From: Allolobophora icterica
Lineage: Eukaryota; Annelida; Clitellata; Crassiclitellata; Lumbricidae
DNA: 64,000 nucleotides
Assembly: GCA_963556255.1 (NCBI GenBank)
Contig: OY744605.1
Span: 39,740,108 to 39,804,107, forward strand
Direction: 5' to 3'
Part shown: positions 26,701-39,582 of the stretch, in pieces
Layout of the letters: every line of letters starts with the position of its first letter
How positions within the stretch are numbered: position 1 is the stretch's first letter
Position numbers and translations under genes: made by a program
The notes under the pieces: model-generated
Databases searched by the model: none
What the model saw: only the letters and a program-made list of their open reading frames with translations
Told to the model about the DNA's origin: nothing

Positions 26701-27627
26701 TCCTCACACTTAACAGTAATGCCTAGAAAGGGTCAGGTAACCAGCACTGCATTCAAGGTCCCGGCACAACTCTTTTGGTGGGCGTCCGGATACCCACTGA
26801 AAACCCTAACTTATACAAGTATGTCTAGACATAGCTATATAAATACACATTCACCTTGTAAGACCTTCTCAAAGGCAGTTATATAGTTCCTGACGTACTA
26901 CAGCCGACTGGCTGGCTGTCTGTTTGTCTGTCTAACTGTTCATCAGTATGTTAGTCTTGCTACTAGTGTTCTCTGCATTGCAAACTAAATGTCTTTTCTC
27001 CCACTTGTATTCATTGCTAAAGAAACATCTCTTAAATTAAAAATTACGATCCTGATCACATCCAGAGAAGACCTCTGAAAATTTAATATGGCCATACTCT
27101 TTATTACATGCAGAATAAATGCTCACAATTGATAATAAACAAGCATAGCATATAACACAACGTTCAAGTAAATAGTTCAGCTCATTACATACGCTAACAG
27201 AAAATGACCCAATAAGAAGTATTAGAATGCAAAGTAATTTCCATTTCCATTCAACTGATGCATTAACAGCCCCGCAGCTATTAGAAAAGAACTACCTTAT
27301 TATGCACGTTCATTGCCGAGTACAGGAGACTTACCAAACCAAAAAAAACAGAAATTTCCGTCCTGGCAGTTGATTAAAAACTGAGGACCTCCTCTTGACA
27401 TTAGAGTTAGCCTAACAGAAGATATGGATTGTACTGGATGCTTTCTGTGCAATCCATGACACTTTTAAAGGTCCACTCCATACCATACTCTGATTGCTTG
27501 TTAAGTTGTTAATCACAAAAGCAATAATGTCCAACAAACCAACAACAGAATAACTATTAAACTTTTCATATGGGCTTCAACCAGTAAGAAAAAACTACCT
27601 CCTTACTGCCTCACTCCAGTAATAGAA
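23790..27627. other. No recognised gene
   Basis: Several open frames near 24.1-24.9 kb and 25.8-26.2 kb, none with homology that I recognise. A retroposon-type tail (aataaagaatatacttactt) lies at 25503-25530. The stretch near 26680-26760 resembles 22600-22720 (gtatcccaggcc, then ctggct), indicating an undefined dispersed repeat. Confidence 0.35.
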
Positions 27628-27814
27628 CAGCGATGGTCTTAGGATATTTTGGGGCCCTGAGCAGAGTATACTGTACAGGCCCCCCCCCCCATGACACAAG
27701 TCAAATTGATTTTCATTGTTAATCATTTCTTCAAGTTAATTTTCTGTTACATGCCCCCCCAAGTTGTGGGCCCTGTGTGACCACATGGTTTGCACACCCT
27801 TAAGGCCGGCACTG
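27628..27814. mobile_element. Short hAT-like element, degraded
   Basis: Ends CAGCGATGGTCTTAGGATAT / CCCTTAAGGCCGGCACTG form an imperfect inverted repeat, with GGGGCCC and GGGCCC inside both arms. No 8-bp duplication is visible. The right arm matches the sequence starting at 62940. Confidence 0.5.
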
Positions 27815-29437
27815 ATGGGCTTAACCTAATAACGGAAAACCTTTTTGTACAACCTCAATCCTGCAAAAGAAAAACCTTTCTTATCAGCTCTATCCAAAAA
27901 CAAAACAACTCTTCCTTATGAGCAATGCAGCAAGATATGCTCCAACAATGGCAATTTTTATGCTCGTTACTATGACGTACAACCAGGATTTGAATTTCCT
28001 GGCACTTCTCAAAGTCTGCTACATGCCAAGAAACTTGTAGCTCACAAATAAATCCAGCAGGACTCAATAAAAGATGCATCAAGTTTCCAAAACCCAGCAC
28101 TGCACTCCCTCCCACAGCCATTAGTGATAAGTTTACAGCCTGAGGAAAACTCAGCCTTTTCCTAGCGTAATCTACTGGGTATGAAAAACCACAGCATCCA
28201 GCACCTTGTGATTCTTAAATAGGTGCATCATAAATAACAGATTCGCAACAACACTAGACCCTTGCTACAACACACAACAATACAACGTGAATTTGGGTTT
28301 AACAAAGTCGCAACCATGGAGCCCAAATTTAGTTATGCAATATGCACACACGTGGTCTATGGCAGAAACACTTAAATTGGGCATACTGGGTATGCCTACA
28401 TACCCACTCTGGCGACTTGTTTATATTCAATTATAATCAATTGTGCATCGAGCAAAAACATGCTAGATTCAGATTCTCTGACCGTCTGTTACTTCCTGCC
28501 TTTTTCTTCTGTCTCTCTATCATAGAGAAATCTCTTCGGAGACAATCAATAGGAATCCCATTGTGTGGCCGCAATGAGAAAACCTAACGTCCATACGATC
28601 CTGACTTCAGACCGATATGAGTGATTGCAAAACTGAGAACTGCCTTTCCTTTGTAGACGCAAGATTCGTTGAAATTCAGGAAATTGAATTTCTGCAATTC
28701 TGTTGCATTCCACATAATGACATATCTTGTCAGCCTCATCTTGAAATTTTAATAAACTTCCATGATCTCTAAACATAATCTTACAAATTACAAGACTTCC
28801 ACTTTAAATAGTCCATTGAACTAAACAGCTACCACAAAAATGCTCAGCAGATCAACATATAAGACACGTCTTCTGACATTTTGAGTCAACTACCAATGAG
28901 GCAGATCATTTCATGTGCTCAGAGTTGTTGCCATTTCCTAATATCAACAGACAAATGCAGTATACTACCTATAGTGCCTCATCATATTCTTGTCTTTCCA
29001 ACACGTTCCTACATATCTTTTCTGACAAGATTTCAGCTATAAAAGTTTTCCAATGTTCCTTCTTCAGATAGCCTATCATACCTTAAATCTCCACCGCATA
29101 TCATTCTGTTTCCCCGAGGCTTCTGTGCTGAGAGGGCCTCTGAATAGGCGCTTTATAAATTTCTAGATACAATACAGTACAATATCAGCCTGTTCCAACC
29201 AACAGAGAGATTCAACTGAGGCTCAGATTCAACTGAAATTGACCAAGATTCTTAATCTCATTTTCTCATCTCCTCATAAATAATGTGTCTGAGACATTAT
29301 TATTCCTACTGCCTTTGTGAAAGAATGCTTTTATGTCTTCTTGGGTCCAATCATAGACATCCATCATCAACCTCTCTCTAGCTAAAGGCTGCTTCTTGGC
29401 AAGTTTCCCTCAAGCAATGGTTCATCCTGCTACAAAA
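27815..29437. other. No recognised gene; LINE tail near 29100
   Basis: 29100-29190 reads gaggcttctgtgctgagagg, then gcgctttataaatttctaga and tacaatacagtacaat, the same 3' end as at 54410. The rest is unremarkable. Confidence 0.4.
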
Positions 29438-29441
29438 AGCC

Positions 29442-29510
<69 letters not shown>

Positions 29511-29566
29511 CCTATCTATTATATCTAGGTCTGTCTGTCTGTCTGTCTGTGTCTGTCTGTGTGTCT
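29438..29566. repeat. (TATC)n and (TGTC)n microsatellites
   Basis: A TATC tract at about 29438-29525 is followed by TGTC/TGTG repeats at 29530-29566. They abut the LINE remnant and contribute the first part of the open frame there. Confidence 0.95.
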
Positions 29567-29569
29567 GTC

Positions 29570-30975
29570 CTAACAATCTATCAAACTATCACCCCATTTG
29601 TACTCTCAAACTGCCTTTCCAAACTATTGAAAAAAATACTTGCTAACTGCCTGAGCTGTCTCTTGTCCCATAAACTACACTTTCTTCTCCAACCAGTCTA
29701 CCACAAATATCATTCCACTAAAACTGCACTACTTACCATTCACAGTCACATGTTCAGTTCCATAGATAAAGGAAAAAAGTATTTCATTATCCTGGACCTA
29801 TCAGCTGCCTTTGATACCATGGACCATATAATTCTTTTACTGCCTTGCGATACTGGTTCAACTACATATGGTCCCACTCTCAGTTTGGTTTGCACCTTAT
29901 CTGCCCCCACTCAGTTAATTCATATACTCAGCACAGTTGGTTCACTACTCAACACAGCTCCCTTGACTAGATTACTAATATGCCAACAATATGTAGCTCT
30001 TCATCTGATATATAGTTCTATTTCAAATCATGCTCTCCAACTATACTTTCTTCTGTTTTGAGGAAGTTCAGTCTTGAATGACTACTCTAGTAATAAACTT
30101 CTAGTAATTCTTAGAAGACTGAATTTATACTTCTTGGCACAAGCCAACAACTTCCCAAATTTGACTGGCTTATTTACATCTGTTCAATTGGGCAGCTTAC
30201 TTGTTATTAATGGAATGATTTTGTAGAAGTTTGGGCATGGTGTTTGAATCCACCGTGCCATTTTCTAAATATGTTCTAGCACGATGGATATCAGCTTAAT
30301 TTCACATATACGTGGTTTCTTTCGCAGGATCAGATCTTTTTTTGCCTCATTATGCATTGGTTTCCAGCAGAAGTGACTAATGTAACTTGTTTCTCATTGG
30401 TATCACCAATGGAAACCTGCACAAACTAAAAATCATACAAAACTCTCTAGCCAGAGCCATAACAAACACCCCCAAGTATCATCATATTACACCCACACTG
30501 CATTCAGGACTGTCGCTGGCTACCCATTGAGCAAAGAATCCAATTCGAAATCTTCCTCATCGTTAACAAAGTTACTGCATTTAAACCAGAAGAACTATCT
30601 ACATACATACTCACTCCTCAGGCAAATAGAAAGATAATGCACTCAATCGATGGACACTAACTCTTGCTGCACCCCACACTCACAGTGCTGAGTTTTCAGG
30701 CCTTCTCCATGTAGCTGGTGCAAAGCTGTGGAATTTGCTGCCACGACGGTTCAGTTTGTTTCAGCTCTTTGATGTAATCCAAATCTAAACTTAGACTCAT
30801 CTCTTTCAACTTACCTATTCACCACAGCCGGGCTTGGGGATTTTTTGGAATTCAACCTGGCTTCTTCAATGGATTTAGATTTTTAATGCAATTTCACTTG
30901 AAATGACCATCGATCGATGTTTTGGGCATTATGATATTGGCACTATAGAAGTCTTTAGATTAGATTAGATCATCA
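29570..30975 (+). pseudogene. Degenerate CR1/L2-like LINE (reverse transcriptase and 3' end)
   Basis: Frame 29570-30060 contains SNCLSKLLKKILANCLSCLL, HSTKTALLTIHS and FIILDLSAAFDTMDHIILL. This is the block before and including the first conserved Asp of non-LTR reverse transcriptase (LDLSAAFDTxDH). Further along, 30420-30540 translated in pieces gives KIIQNSLARAITNTPKYHHI and TPTLHSGLSLATH, the C-terminal stretch usual in CR1/L2 elements, interrupted by stops. The element ends at a cactatagaagtctttagat tail followed by TTAGA repeats near 30955-30970. The catalytic FADD box is not preserved. Confidence 0.75.
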
Positions 30976-30989
30976 CTTGATTACAAATG

Positions 30990-31200
30990 AAACACGACTA
31001 TGCAAAGTCAAGCTTTTTCAGTGGTGGGCCCGGTGGTCTGGAATAGACTTCCCTTAGAGCTCCTCATGTGCCCTGGGGTCCTCCCTAGCCTGTTTCTTGC
31101 TAATCTTAAAACGGTACGATTTGAGCGTGCTGGTGTCGGGAGAGCCTCTGAGTAGCTCCCTTGAAGGGGTGCTATATAAATCCTTGAATGAATGAATGAA
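30990..31200 (+). repeat. 3' end of a second LINE copy
   Basis: Contains tttttcagtggtgggcccgg and ctggaatagacttccctta (remnant of the C-terminal S-V-G-P-x-x-W-N-x-L-P motif), then cgggagagcctctgagtagc, gtgctatataaatccttga and a terminal (ATGA)n repeat. Confidence 0.55.
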
Positions 31201-31799
31201 CCAATCTTTAACTTATTGCATTCGATAGGTTCTTCTAAATCTCCATAAAAATAGTTAAGCAGTCTGGCTGAGAATGCAAATGGCTGTTACACACAAACAA
31301 ATGAAAGAAGGTGACACGAAAAGAATGAACTGATTAGAAAACAGAATCATGCACAGCCTTAAAAATTTATGCAGGGACAAACTGACCCGAAACAACATTC
31401 AAAAGCAAAGAGTAGTTCTAGCAAAGAATTTGCCTTTACGGCAGCAAAGTCCATTTCTCAATATTCACTCAGAAGTTTAACCAGATTCTAGGAATGCACT
31501 CTCTGGGAGTCTCCTCTCCCACATCTCCCTTACCCAGTCATCTGCCAACACCACAGCACCAGACCCAAAGGCACAAACACACACATCCAAAAGCACAGGC
31601 AGACAGATGCACCACACTGCAGGAGTTGACTAGACACAAAGACACCACCAAGTCCACCATCCAATTTCATAAATACAGCCAAAACTCTATTTGTGATACT
31701 TAATCTGATTTGCTGATTAAGCAACTACACCATCATTCACCCAGCGAAACAGCACTTACAACCTGATATACGAACCTGGGAGTGTATAGCACAGCACTT

Positions 31800-32029
<230 letters not shown>

Positions 32030-32089
32030 GGAAAGAGTCAAGTTGCAGCAACAGTTGCAAGTAAGAATATATATATATATATATAATAG

Positions 32090-34015
32090 TGTGATGGTAT
32101 CATTTACAGGGATGTAGCCCCTCTGTCTGGAATGACACCTGACTAAACTTGTGCCATTACAATGTAGAAGAGTTGTGTCAGAAAACAGTCAGTCTTATCT
32201 GAGGAGAGCTAAGACAGCAAATGCTCCCATCAGGATTGTTTGCCCTTTTGGCCAGACTCCGAGGTCAACACAGTTCAGAAAAACACTCATCCAGGACCAC
32301 CACCAACAAGCATAGACTCTGTAATTAGATAATTGGTCTGATGTAGGAGAGGGCTTATTAGATTTCATCTGTATGCCACGGTCTGCCAGGACGGAGGTAC
32401 TCATCACTACTCATCACTGCTGATAAAGCCTTAAGCAGAAAACTATTTCTCAGCAGCAATTACACCTGAATGTCCTCTAATTAAAAGCAAACAAGGCATT
32501 TCCTAGCCTATCCTATTCATAATTAAAATGCGCCTGTCCAAATTCCAAATAAATTTGTGCCCTCCAAGAGGAAATTGGGCACCAACAACTGCATATGATA
32601 TTAGCCAATAGTTGGCGATAAATATGAACCAAACTGCCAACTACAATCACAAGTAGTTATGGCCATCACTGGCACCATAGCAAGGAACCAATTGCTATAT
32701 GTAGCTATAATGATGACCTCAATAACTACAATAATAATGCTCATAATAACTTCACCGGTAATTAGTCTGATTAAAACAATGATAATGAATATAATTCAGA
32801 ATTTCAGTTATTATACATTGTAAGCTCCAGCTGTAAAGCCATAATGGAAACAGCTCAGAACTTAAACAGACAAATTAACAACCACAACAGAGAGATTCAC
32901 AATTTGTGACTGACAGACAAGAATGATTATTTTCCTGTACAAGGAATTTGTTACATATAAAATAACAGAACATAAACAAATTAAAAATAGAAAACAAACC
33001 ACTTTCCTTGGGTAAATACCCTAAAAAATTCTCTACATACATAATAACTGCAACCGTCTGGTATATCCTTAACAACTTCCATAAATACTATACGCCAATA
33101 CACAGCTATATGTAAATTCTATTGACCAGGGACACCTATAGACCTGGAGGCTATGATTGTATTATAATGAAAATAGAAGAAACTCATGGCTGTGAGCCAC
33201 GCTTGTTAAAGCAATGAACTGTTAGGTCACTCTGCACACAATGAAATGCTGTTGTACACCTGCAGCACTACACATACTGCTAACACCATGGAACAAGACC
33301 GGTACATATGGCTGACCAATCATGGTTAAAGTCCTACACTGTGAGGTGGGAGTTCTTAGCATGCAGAATGCACATGCCTCTCACAGGGCCACAAAAAGTT
33401 TCAAAGGTAACATCAAGCCTTGCCAAGACCAGATAGATAGCCAAAGATCTGTAGCTGAGCATGACCCATAAATTCAACAACCATCATTCAAACCAGACAG
33501 ACATCATTTGCTACTTAAAATTGCCTTAAACTAAATGACTGAGCAAGGCTCTGACTGTTTTGTTGGTCCAAAATTATGGTATGTTAACTTACCTATAAAC
33601 CATTTTAGCTGTAGGTAATCCAAATAGGAAGCTTTTTGCAAGTGAAATGCTGGTTGCGACTAGTATTTTAACTAAGTACTGTCTTCATACAGTCTTGTAA
33701 ACTGATCAAGAAAATAATTAAATTTCAATTTATTATTAATCGTTCATTTGCAAGTGCTTCAGAATTTAAAAATTTCATCTGAATATATCTGAAATGTCAA
33801 AAGGAAAGAAATACCCAAGGAACAAATTCTTCTCAAGCATTTACACATTTAGCATTAACGCGCAGCAGAGCTTTTGCCAAAAATCTCAAAATAAACCAAA
33901 AACATGAATATCTTGCTGTTTTATTAACCAGGACATTTCAATTTCAGGAAAATGTAATATCATGTCCAAGCAATCTCCTCCAATTCATCCTTCTCCTTCT
34001 GTGCCTCCTTGTACT
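32090..34015. other. No recognised feature
   Basis: No recognisable exon, RNA gene or repeat family by eye; moderately AT-rich. Confidence 0.35.
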
Positions 34016-34020
34016 ACTCT

Positions 34021-34096
34021 CCATCCATCCATCCATCCATCCATCCATCCATCCATCCATCCATTCCTCCTCCTCCTCCTCCTCCTCCTCCTCCTC
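34021..34096. repeat. (ATCC)n followed by (CTC)n
   Basis: Eleven or so CATC units, then tcctcctcc repeats. Confidence 0.95.
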
Positions 34097-35720
34097 AAAC
34101 TATGAGAAGCAATATCCCATCAAATTCCAGTTGTTTACCTACCAGCAGCGATCACTGTGAAGTGTGGTGACCTTGCACGAAAGTCTATGCCATTCAATTT
34201 ATTTTTCATACAGAGTCACTGTCTAACAAGACACTCATCAGCATATCCCCAAGCAAACAAGCAATAGGGGCTTGTTTAAGGACTCTACATACCGTGGCCA
34301 CCTCCGAGGCTGGATCTGGCCTGCTGCAGTACCAGACAAAAGCTCAGCAAATGAGCCATCACATCACAGGTTTAATTGACATGTTCTGTTCATTGTTTTT
34401 AATGGTTTTAGGGGGAACTCCCCAAATATGGTACTGTTCAACATTATGGCAGGTTTTCTGTTACCACTGCCTGGGAACAATTGGGAATTGAATCCTCTCC
34501 GCACTTACTTATTCACACAGAACTACCCAGAAGCTCTTACCTCACAACCCAATCAGCTTGAAATATCTCCATTTTCAGAAAGTTCCACTTATGTGGCACT
34601 CTGTAATGTTCTACATAAAGCTTACATTACATACTTCCCTCATATGGCACCCATTTCCAACACATATACACCAAGACATAATCCAAATGCCATTACTATT
34701 ACAGCACTCTACACAGATCCTGTAGGTCATACATTACTCAAATGGCCTGTACTTATACACAGTTCGGCAGATCTTGGAATAAATAAATTAGTGAAGCCAA
34801 ACTGCTCTATTCAGTTCTAATTACAATATAGCCCCTGACAGACACAATAATGGCACCAAACAATACATTAAAAAATACATTACACGCTTCCATTTCATGG
34901 CACTGTTATATCCTCAAAATGGCGTTTACTTACACTCAGTTCAGCATACCTTTGAATAAACACAGTTACATTAGACTGCTTTACCAGTTCTAATTACAAC
35001 AGCCTCTGCCACACACAAGAAGTACACAAAACAGTTTGTTTTACAGCATGCAGCAGACAAGAACCAGACAGGAGGCTACTGGCAAGTGTTAATTTCCTGA
35101 TATTACTTTACATTACATCACCTGAGTGCTAGTAGGTGAACAGAAACCAGAACAGATCAGTGGCACCTGAATGTACCTGTGCCAGGTAACAGCAGTCTAT
35201 TAGATGATTAGCTTCCCACCTTGCCTATATCAGTGAACACAGATACCATTAAGTCATATACATCAGGGCTGATGCAAAGCAGGCACCAGCCTCAAGTGTG
35301 ATATGAGGTAATGAGAGAAAAGTGACATCTGATCGGAGTACACCACCCAGCCCTGTGTATCCCTGGCATAAATCAGTCCCTTGAAGTAACAGCAGCAGAG
35401 GAACTAACTCTGAGCACAATGATATGCACATAAAATGCTTTCTGCCTGAGAGAAACTTATCACATCCTAGAACAGTGCTTCTCAAACTATCTGATGCCCA
35501 TAATTATTTTACCAGCCTTACAGTGGACCCACACTTTTCGTTATCAGCTTACATATATGACATGGTATATTAAAATTTAAATTTCACCATGTTCCCACTA
35601 TTTATCACAAGTATACTTTTGTTACTGTTGCATGTTTTAAACTGTTATCATGTATGAATACTAGTATTTATAAATGTTTAAATACAATACAATACAATAG
35701 TAGGCCTATCGTGTTTTAAT
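34097..35720. other. No recognised gene
   Basis: An open frame at 34428-34820 has no family resemblance that I can name. Similar phrases recur at 34600-34800 and 34850-35010 (acacagttcggca / actcagttcagca, then ttctaattacaa), suggesting an old local duplication. Confidence 0.35.
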
Positions 35721-35724
35721 TTTT

Positions 35725-36320
35725 TACATGTTACAGTGTACAAAAATGGGGGTACGACAAGGATGTATCTTATCTCCATACCTATTTACCCTAGTAATGT
35801 CGCACAGCCTTAACAACACCAAGGTAGGAATCAAATTACATGGAAGGCTGGTGAATAATCTCGGAGATGCTGACAACATTGGTCTTCTCACTAGAAGTGC
35901 ACCAGAACTACAGGATGTTATGACACAGACTGATGAAACCAGTAGATGATTCAGCCTAATGATCAATGCTGAGGAAACCAAAACAGTGGTGCCTGAAAAG
36001 ACCAAAGAGATACCAACTATCACAATCCAAGGAGAAGCTATTGAGCAAGTAAAACAATTCACTTATCTAGGAGGGCTAATAACTGCAGAAGGCAGCAAAG
36101 AATAAGACATACAAAAGAGAATTATCGGACACACTTCACAAGCATTTGGAGGAGCAGAGAATTAACAAAGAAAACCATAAAAAATATAGGAGATGATGAT
36201 ACAACCAATTTTCCTATATGGATCGGAATGTTGGACAATGCGAAAGCAAGATGAGAAAAGAATTCTTACTGCAGAAATGAGTTGACTGCAGAAAATTGTA
36301 ATATTTTATTTGAATAGTAC
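35725..36320 (+). pseudogene. Non-LTR reverse transcriptase fragment
   Basis: Starts MGVRQGCILSPYLFTLVMSH (the G-x-x-QGC-x-LSP-x-LF block), then GRLVNNLGDADNIGLLTRSA, a decayed ADD box where the usual DD is replaced by DN, then INAEETKT...FTYLGGLI and later LYGSECWTMRKQDEKRILTA. Stops interrupt the frame at 35947 and 36103. It is a truncated, inactive LINE piece of the type with a YLG-L block after the catalytic core. Confidence 0.8.
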
Positions 36321-37570
36321 AATCAAAATTGTAATTCTATGACTTTATCATTCAATGCCCTGGGTATCCAATCTCTCATGGACGGCAGTTTGAGTAGCAC
36401 CATCTTCTAAGAGGATCACTTCCGAAATCCTGACTCTTTGTCTGGTCAATGAAGAAGGAGGAATCATGTGCCATTATGGTAATGGGAGATTTCCCCATCC
36501 TTATGTTTTGCCGTTTATTTCACCAAGTGCAAGCAAACACCCAAACTGCAAGTCTCACTAAACCAAACTGGACACACAGATATGTCGACTGTACACTCCA
36601 TCCTGTCCATGTACACTCAAACACTAATCCTGGCTGAAATTTTACAGATCTATGCTACAAAATCCACACTACAAAGAGCATCATACCTTGAAAAACTGTA
36701 CAATGAATTGATGACAGTAAATTATTTTCTGCTATGCTCCTTCAAGATCAAATGATAACTTACAAAACCTAGTAATTTAAAGCTTTGCAGGAGTTAGCTG
36801 ACTATAAAAAACTTTCCAAAGTTCAAGAGGATGCTCTGAGCTAACATTCTGTTTGCCAACTGCCAGGTTTTCACAGGCATCAACAGGCCAACAACGAGTG
36901 TGAAGGGCTTCGGGCCAACTGATGATGATGATGACTCATCATATAACAACAGTGTAACTGACATTTTAAAGGGATTTGATTGTTAAGGCCTGCATCTTCC
37001 CCTTTTATCATGCTTCCGGTCTGTCATAAAGCAAAGCCTTGTAACTTAACAGTAAGGCTTATGAGAGCCTCAGTATCCATTTAATTTATGAGAATATATA
37101 TATATGATAATCTGAACTAATAGCAATTATATATATATATACACATATATAAATTTATGATTATGGTTATATGTCCCATTACACTACAATACCCAACTGT
37201 ATCCCATAACACTGGTTTCTTGAAAGCTTGTATGCTTCACTCAGTGGAAATATGCAAGTGTACAGACAGCTGTGTTTTACACTTGACCTGGTACTATCAG
37301 TACAAGACTTCATACTTGTCCCCTTTACAGGTACTTATATAAAATGTTACATAACATGAAAATACATTAAACAAGTTTGTCGTATTACATCACATTTCAT
37401 AAGGTGTTTCAGTCTCGCATCAAACAGTGGAGTTTAGGCTTTTGTAAATTCACTGCATCCGAACATTACAAAAATAAACTACATATACTTAAATGCATAC
37501 ACACTAAACCCTCCCCCTACACCCTTTCTCTTCCATCTCCATGTTCTGATGTTTTCATACCAGTTCTCTG
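36321..37570. other. No recognised gene
   Basis: AT-rich with a short TA tract (37088-37148). I see nothing further. Confidence 0.35.
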
Positions 37571-37576
37571 GCTCAC

Positions 37577-38470
37577 CTTATCCTGTTTTGTTTCTGCGGG
37601 CAGTAGGTAGGTAATGCAGTCTGCCAAACATACACCCCTTTGCATCAGTTCGGCTGGAGAGACGTCTTTACATAATAACTGTTTAACTTCTTGAGCGTCT
37701 ACTCAGTTAAGGAACAGCGCGTACATTCAAACTGTCACGCTAGAGTCAGTCGCAGGGAATCACGCGTGACAACCATACAGTAGTCACATAGAGGTACAAT
37801 AAATGTATGTGTCAGCCGCAGTCCATGAGTTAATCAAAACGAATTTATTGACCGACTCCGATTCACGGCACACGCAATATGTGTCGCGAACTGATATATT
37901 TAAACCTGCTAGCTGACACTGCACGTAAATCTGAGCCATATCGCCGATTCGCTACCAAAATTCAAACGTCCGCCTGCGCAGTAACTTTATTTTTAAACTG
38001 TAGTAACAACGCTTTAGTCAATGTGTTCCTTATCATTATTAAACTATAATTTTAAATTTAAGCGCTATGCCATATTCGGATGAACAGTAATAACAAAGTC
38101 CTATCCCTTTGATTCCCTTCCCATCAGGTATGCCGTGTGAAGTGTCAATAATCGCACGTAAGGATTTTTCTTATCAAAATTGCCTTGTAACTGACCAGCT
38201 TCTGTTGCAAAGTCTTTGTTGTCGCTTCAGTTTAACAATCTTCTGAGCTGGAATCGTAGATTTTCTGGGTTTGGAAAATAAATCCGAATGTAAGCCTCGA
38301 CAGTCCGCTTGCTCATGATTAAAAGTTTCCTACGCAACACCCACACACGCACCGCTACGCATTTCTGCCATATACACCAATGCACCATGCACCTATGCTA
38401 CCACAGAAGACATATCGGTAAGATGCAACACGTAAGCGTCATACAGTTGGCGCGTCATCTGGCGTTTGAC
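37577..38470 (-). promoter_or_regulatory. CpG-rich, promoter-like stretch with minus-strand splice donor
   Basis: This stretch has clearly more CpG dinucleotides than its flanks (for example acagcgcgtac, tcacgcgtgac, tgtgtcgcgaactg, ccgcctgcgcagt) and no recognised repeat. At its left end the minus strand reads acaggataag|gtgagcc, a good splice donor at 37577. That could be the end of a non-coding first exon for plexin, 20 kb upstream of its ATG. This is inference; there is no direct evidence of transcription. Confidence 0.22.
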
Positions 38471-38609
38471 TAATACGAATTGGTGTGGGTAAGAAACTCC
38501 TTGAACAAATTATATAAGGCAATAATTATGAAGTCAAGTCCCCACTAACAAAATAATGTCATTGTGTAAGCCTTATTATTATATGAATTTAAGATCAGTG
38601 CCCAAAGTG

Positions 38610-39070
38610 ATGATCAATATATATTCGTTTATTCAAAAAACCAAATGACAAACCGCATTAGGGTAAGTAAGTAAGTATATTCTTTATTAACACCAACTGC
38701 CCATACCGCACTTTGGTTTACAGTTTATACAAAATACATGTAAACGACAAACAAAAACAATGTTAAAGAATAATGAATAAAGTTAACAATTAAACAAGAC
38801 ACGAGAAATAAAATTTCTATTATCTTTGGTAGGAAGTAAAAAGTTATGTGGCCTAGGCCGAAGATCATATGGTAATACAGTTAGTGGGGGGGGGGGATTG
38901 TGAATATAGAACATGAAAATGGTTAAGTTTGATGCAGCGAAAATGTCTTTAATCAGCTTGACTAACAAGAGTATTAAACGAATTAAAATCTTGGTCAAGG
39001 AAACCCAACCGCATCATTTTACGAATTAGGCGATCAATAAACGGAGTAGGTCTAGGCCTAGTTCCCAACT
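38610..39070 (-). repeat. Retroposon remnant, minus strand
   Basis: Begins with the reversed tail (gtaagtaagtaagtatattc, then tttattaacaccaactgccc and ataccgcactttggtt). The body includes a G tract at 38885-38896. A second copy of the tail starts at 39298 (aagtaagtatataagtatat, then cctttattcaaaag). Family unknown. Confidence 0.45.
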
Positions 39071-39582
39071 TTAGCATCTTAATTCTTCAGAGAATAATTA
39101 GCCTACAACTAGGCCCTAGGGAAAGAAGAAATTCACGGCAAGAAAGTTCCAAAGTCACGGGGAGTTTTCAAAAATGGGCGAAAAATCACGACATATTCAC
39201 GGCATGAAATCATGCGTTTACTTTACTAAGATCCGACGAAACAATAACTCAATATAACAAAAAATTAAACGACGCTGTCGTTATGTGTAATGCTACAAGT
39301 AAGTATATAAGTATATCCTTTATTCAAAAGCCAACTGCTAACCGCATTTTGGTGTACATAGTTCATAAATTTAATTTAAGTATAGGCCTATAACATTCGA
39401 ATGACAAAGGTTTTACGCGCTAAAGATTCAGCATTAGGTATAATTCTATTGTGTGCCCTACATGGCGCAATGAGTATGCAACAGTTTTCTCTGGAGGTAG
39501 GCCTAATAACTGATGCAGAACTGTGTTGGGTCGGTTATGACTTATGATGGCTGAGAAAAGGTTAGAGTCATGTCAGTATACT

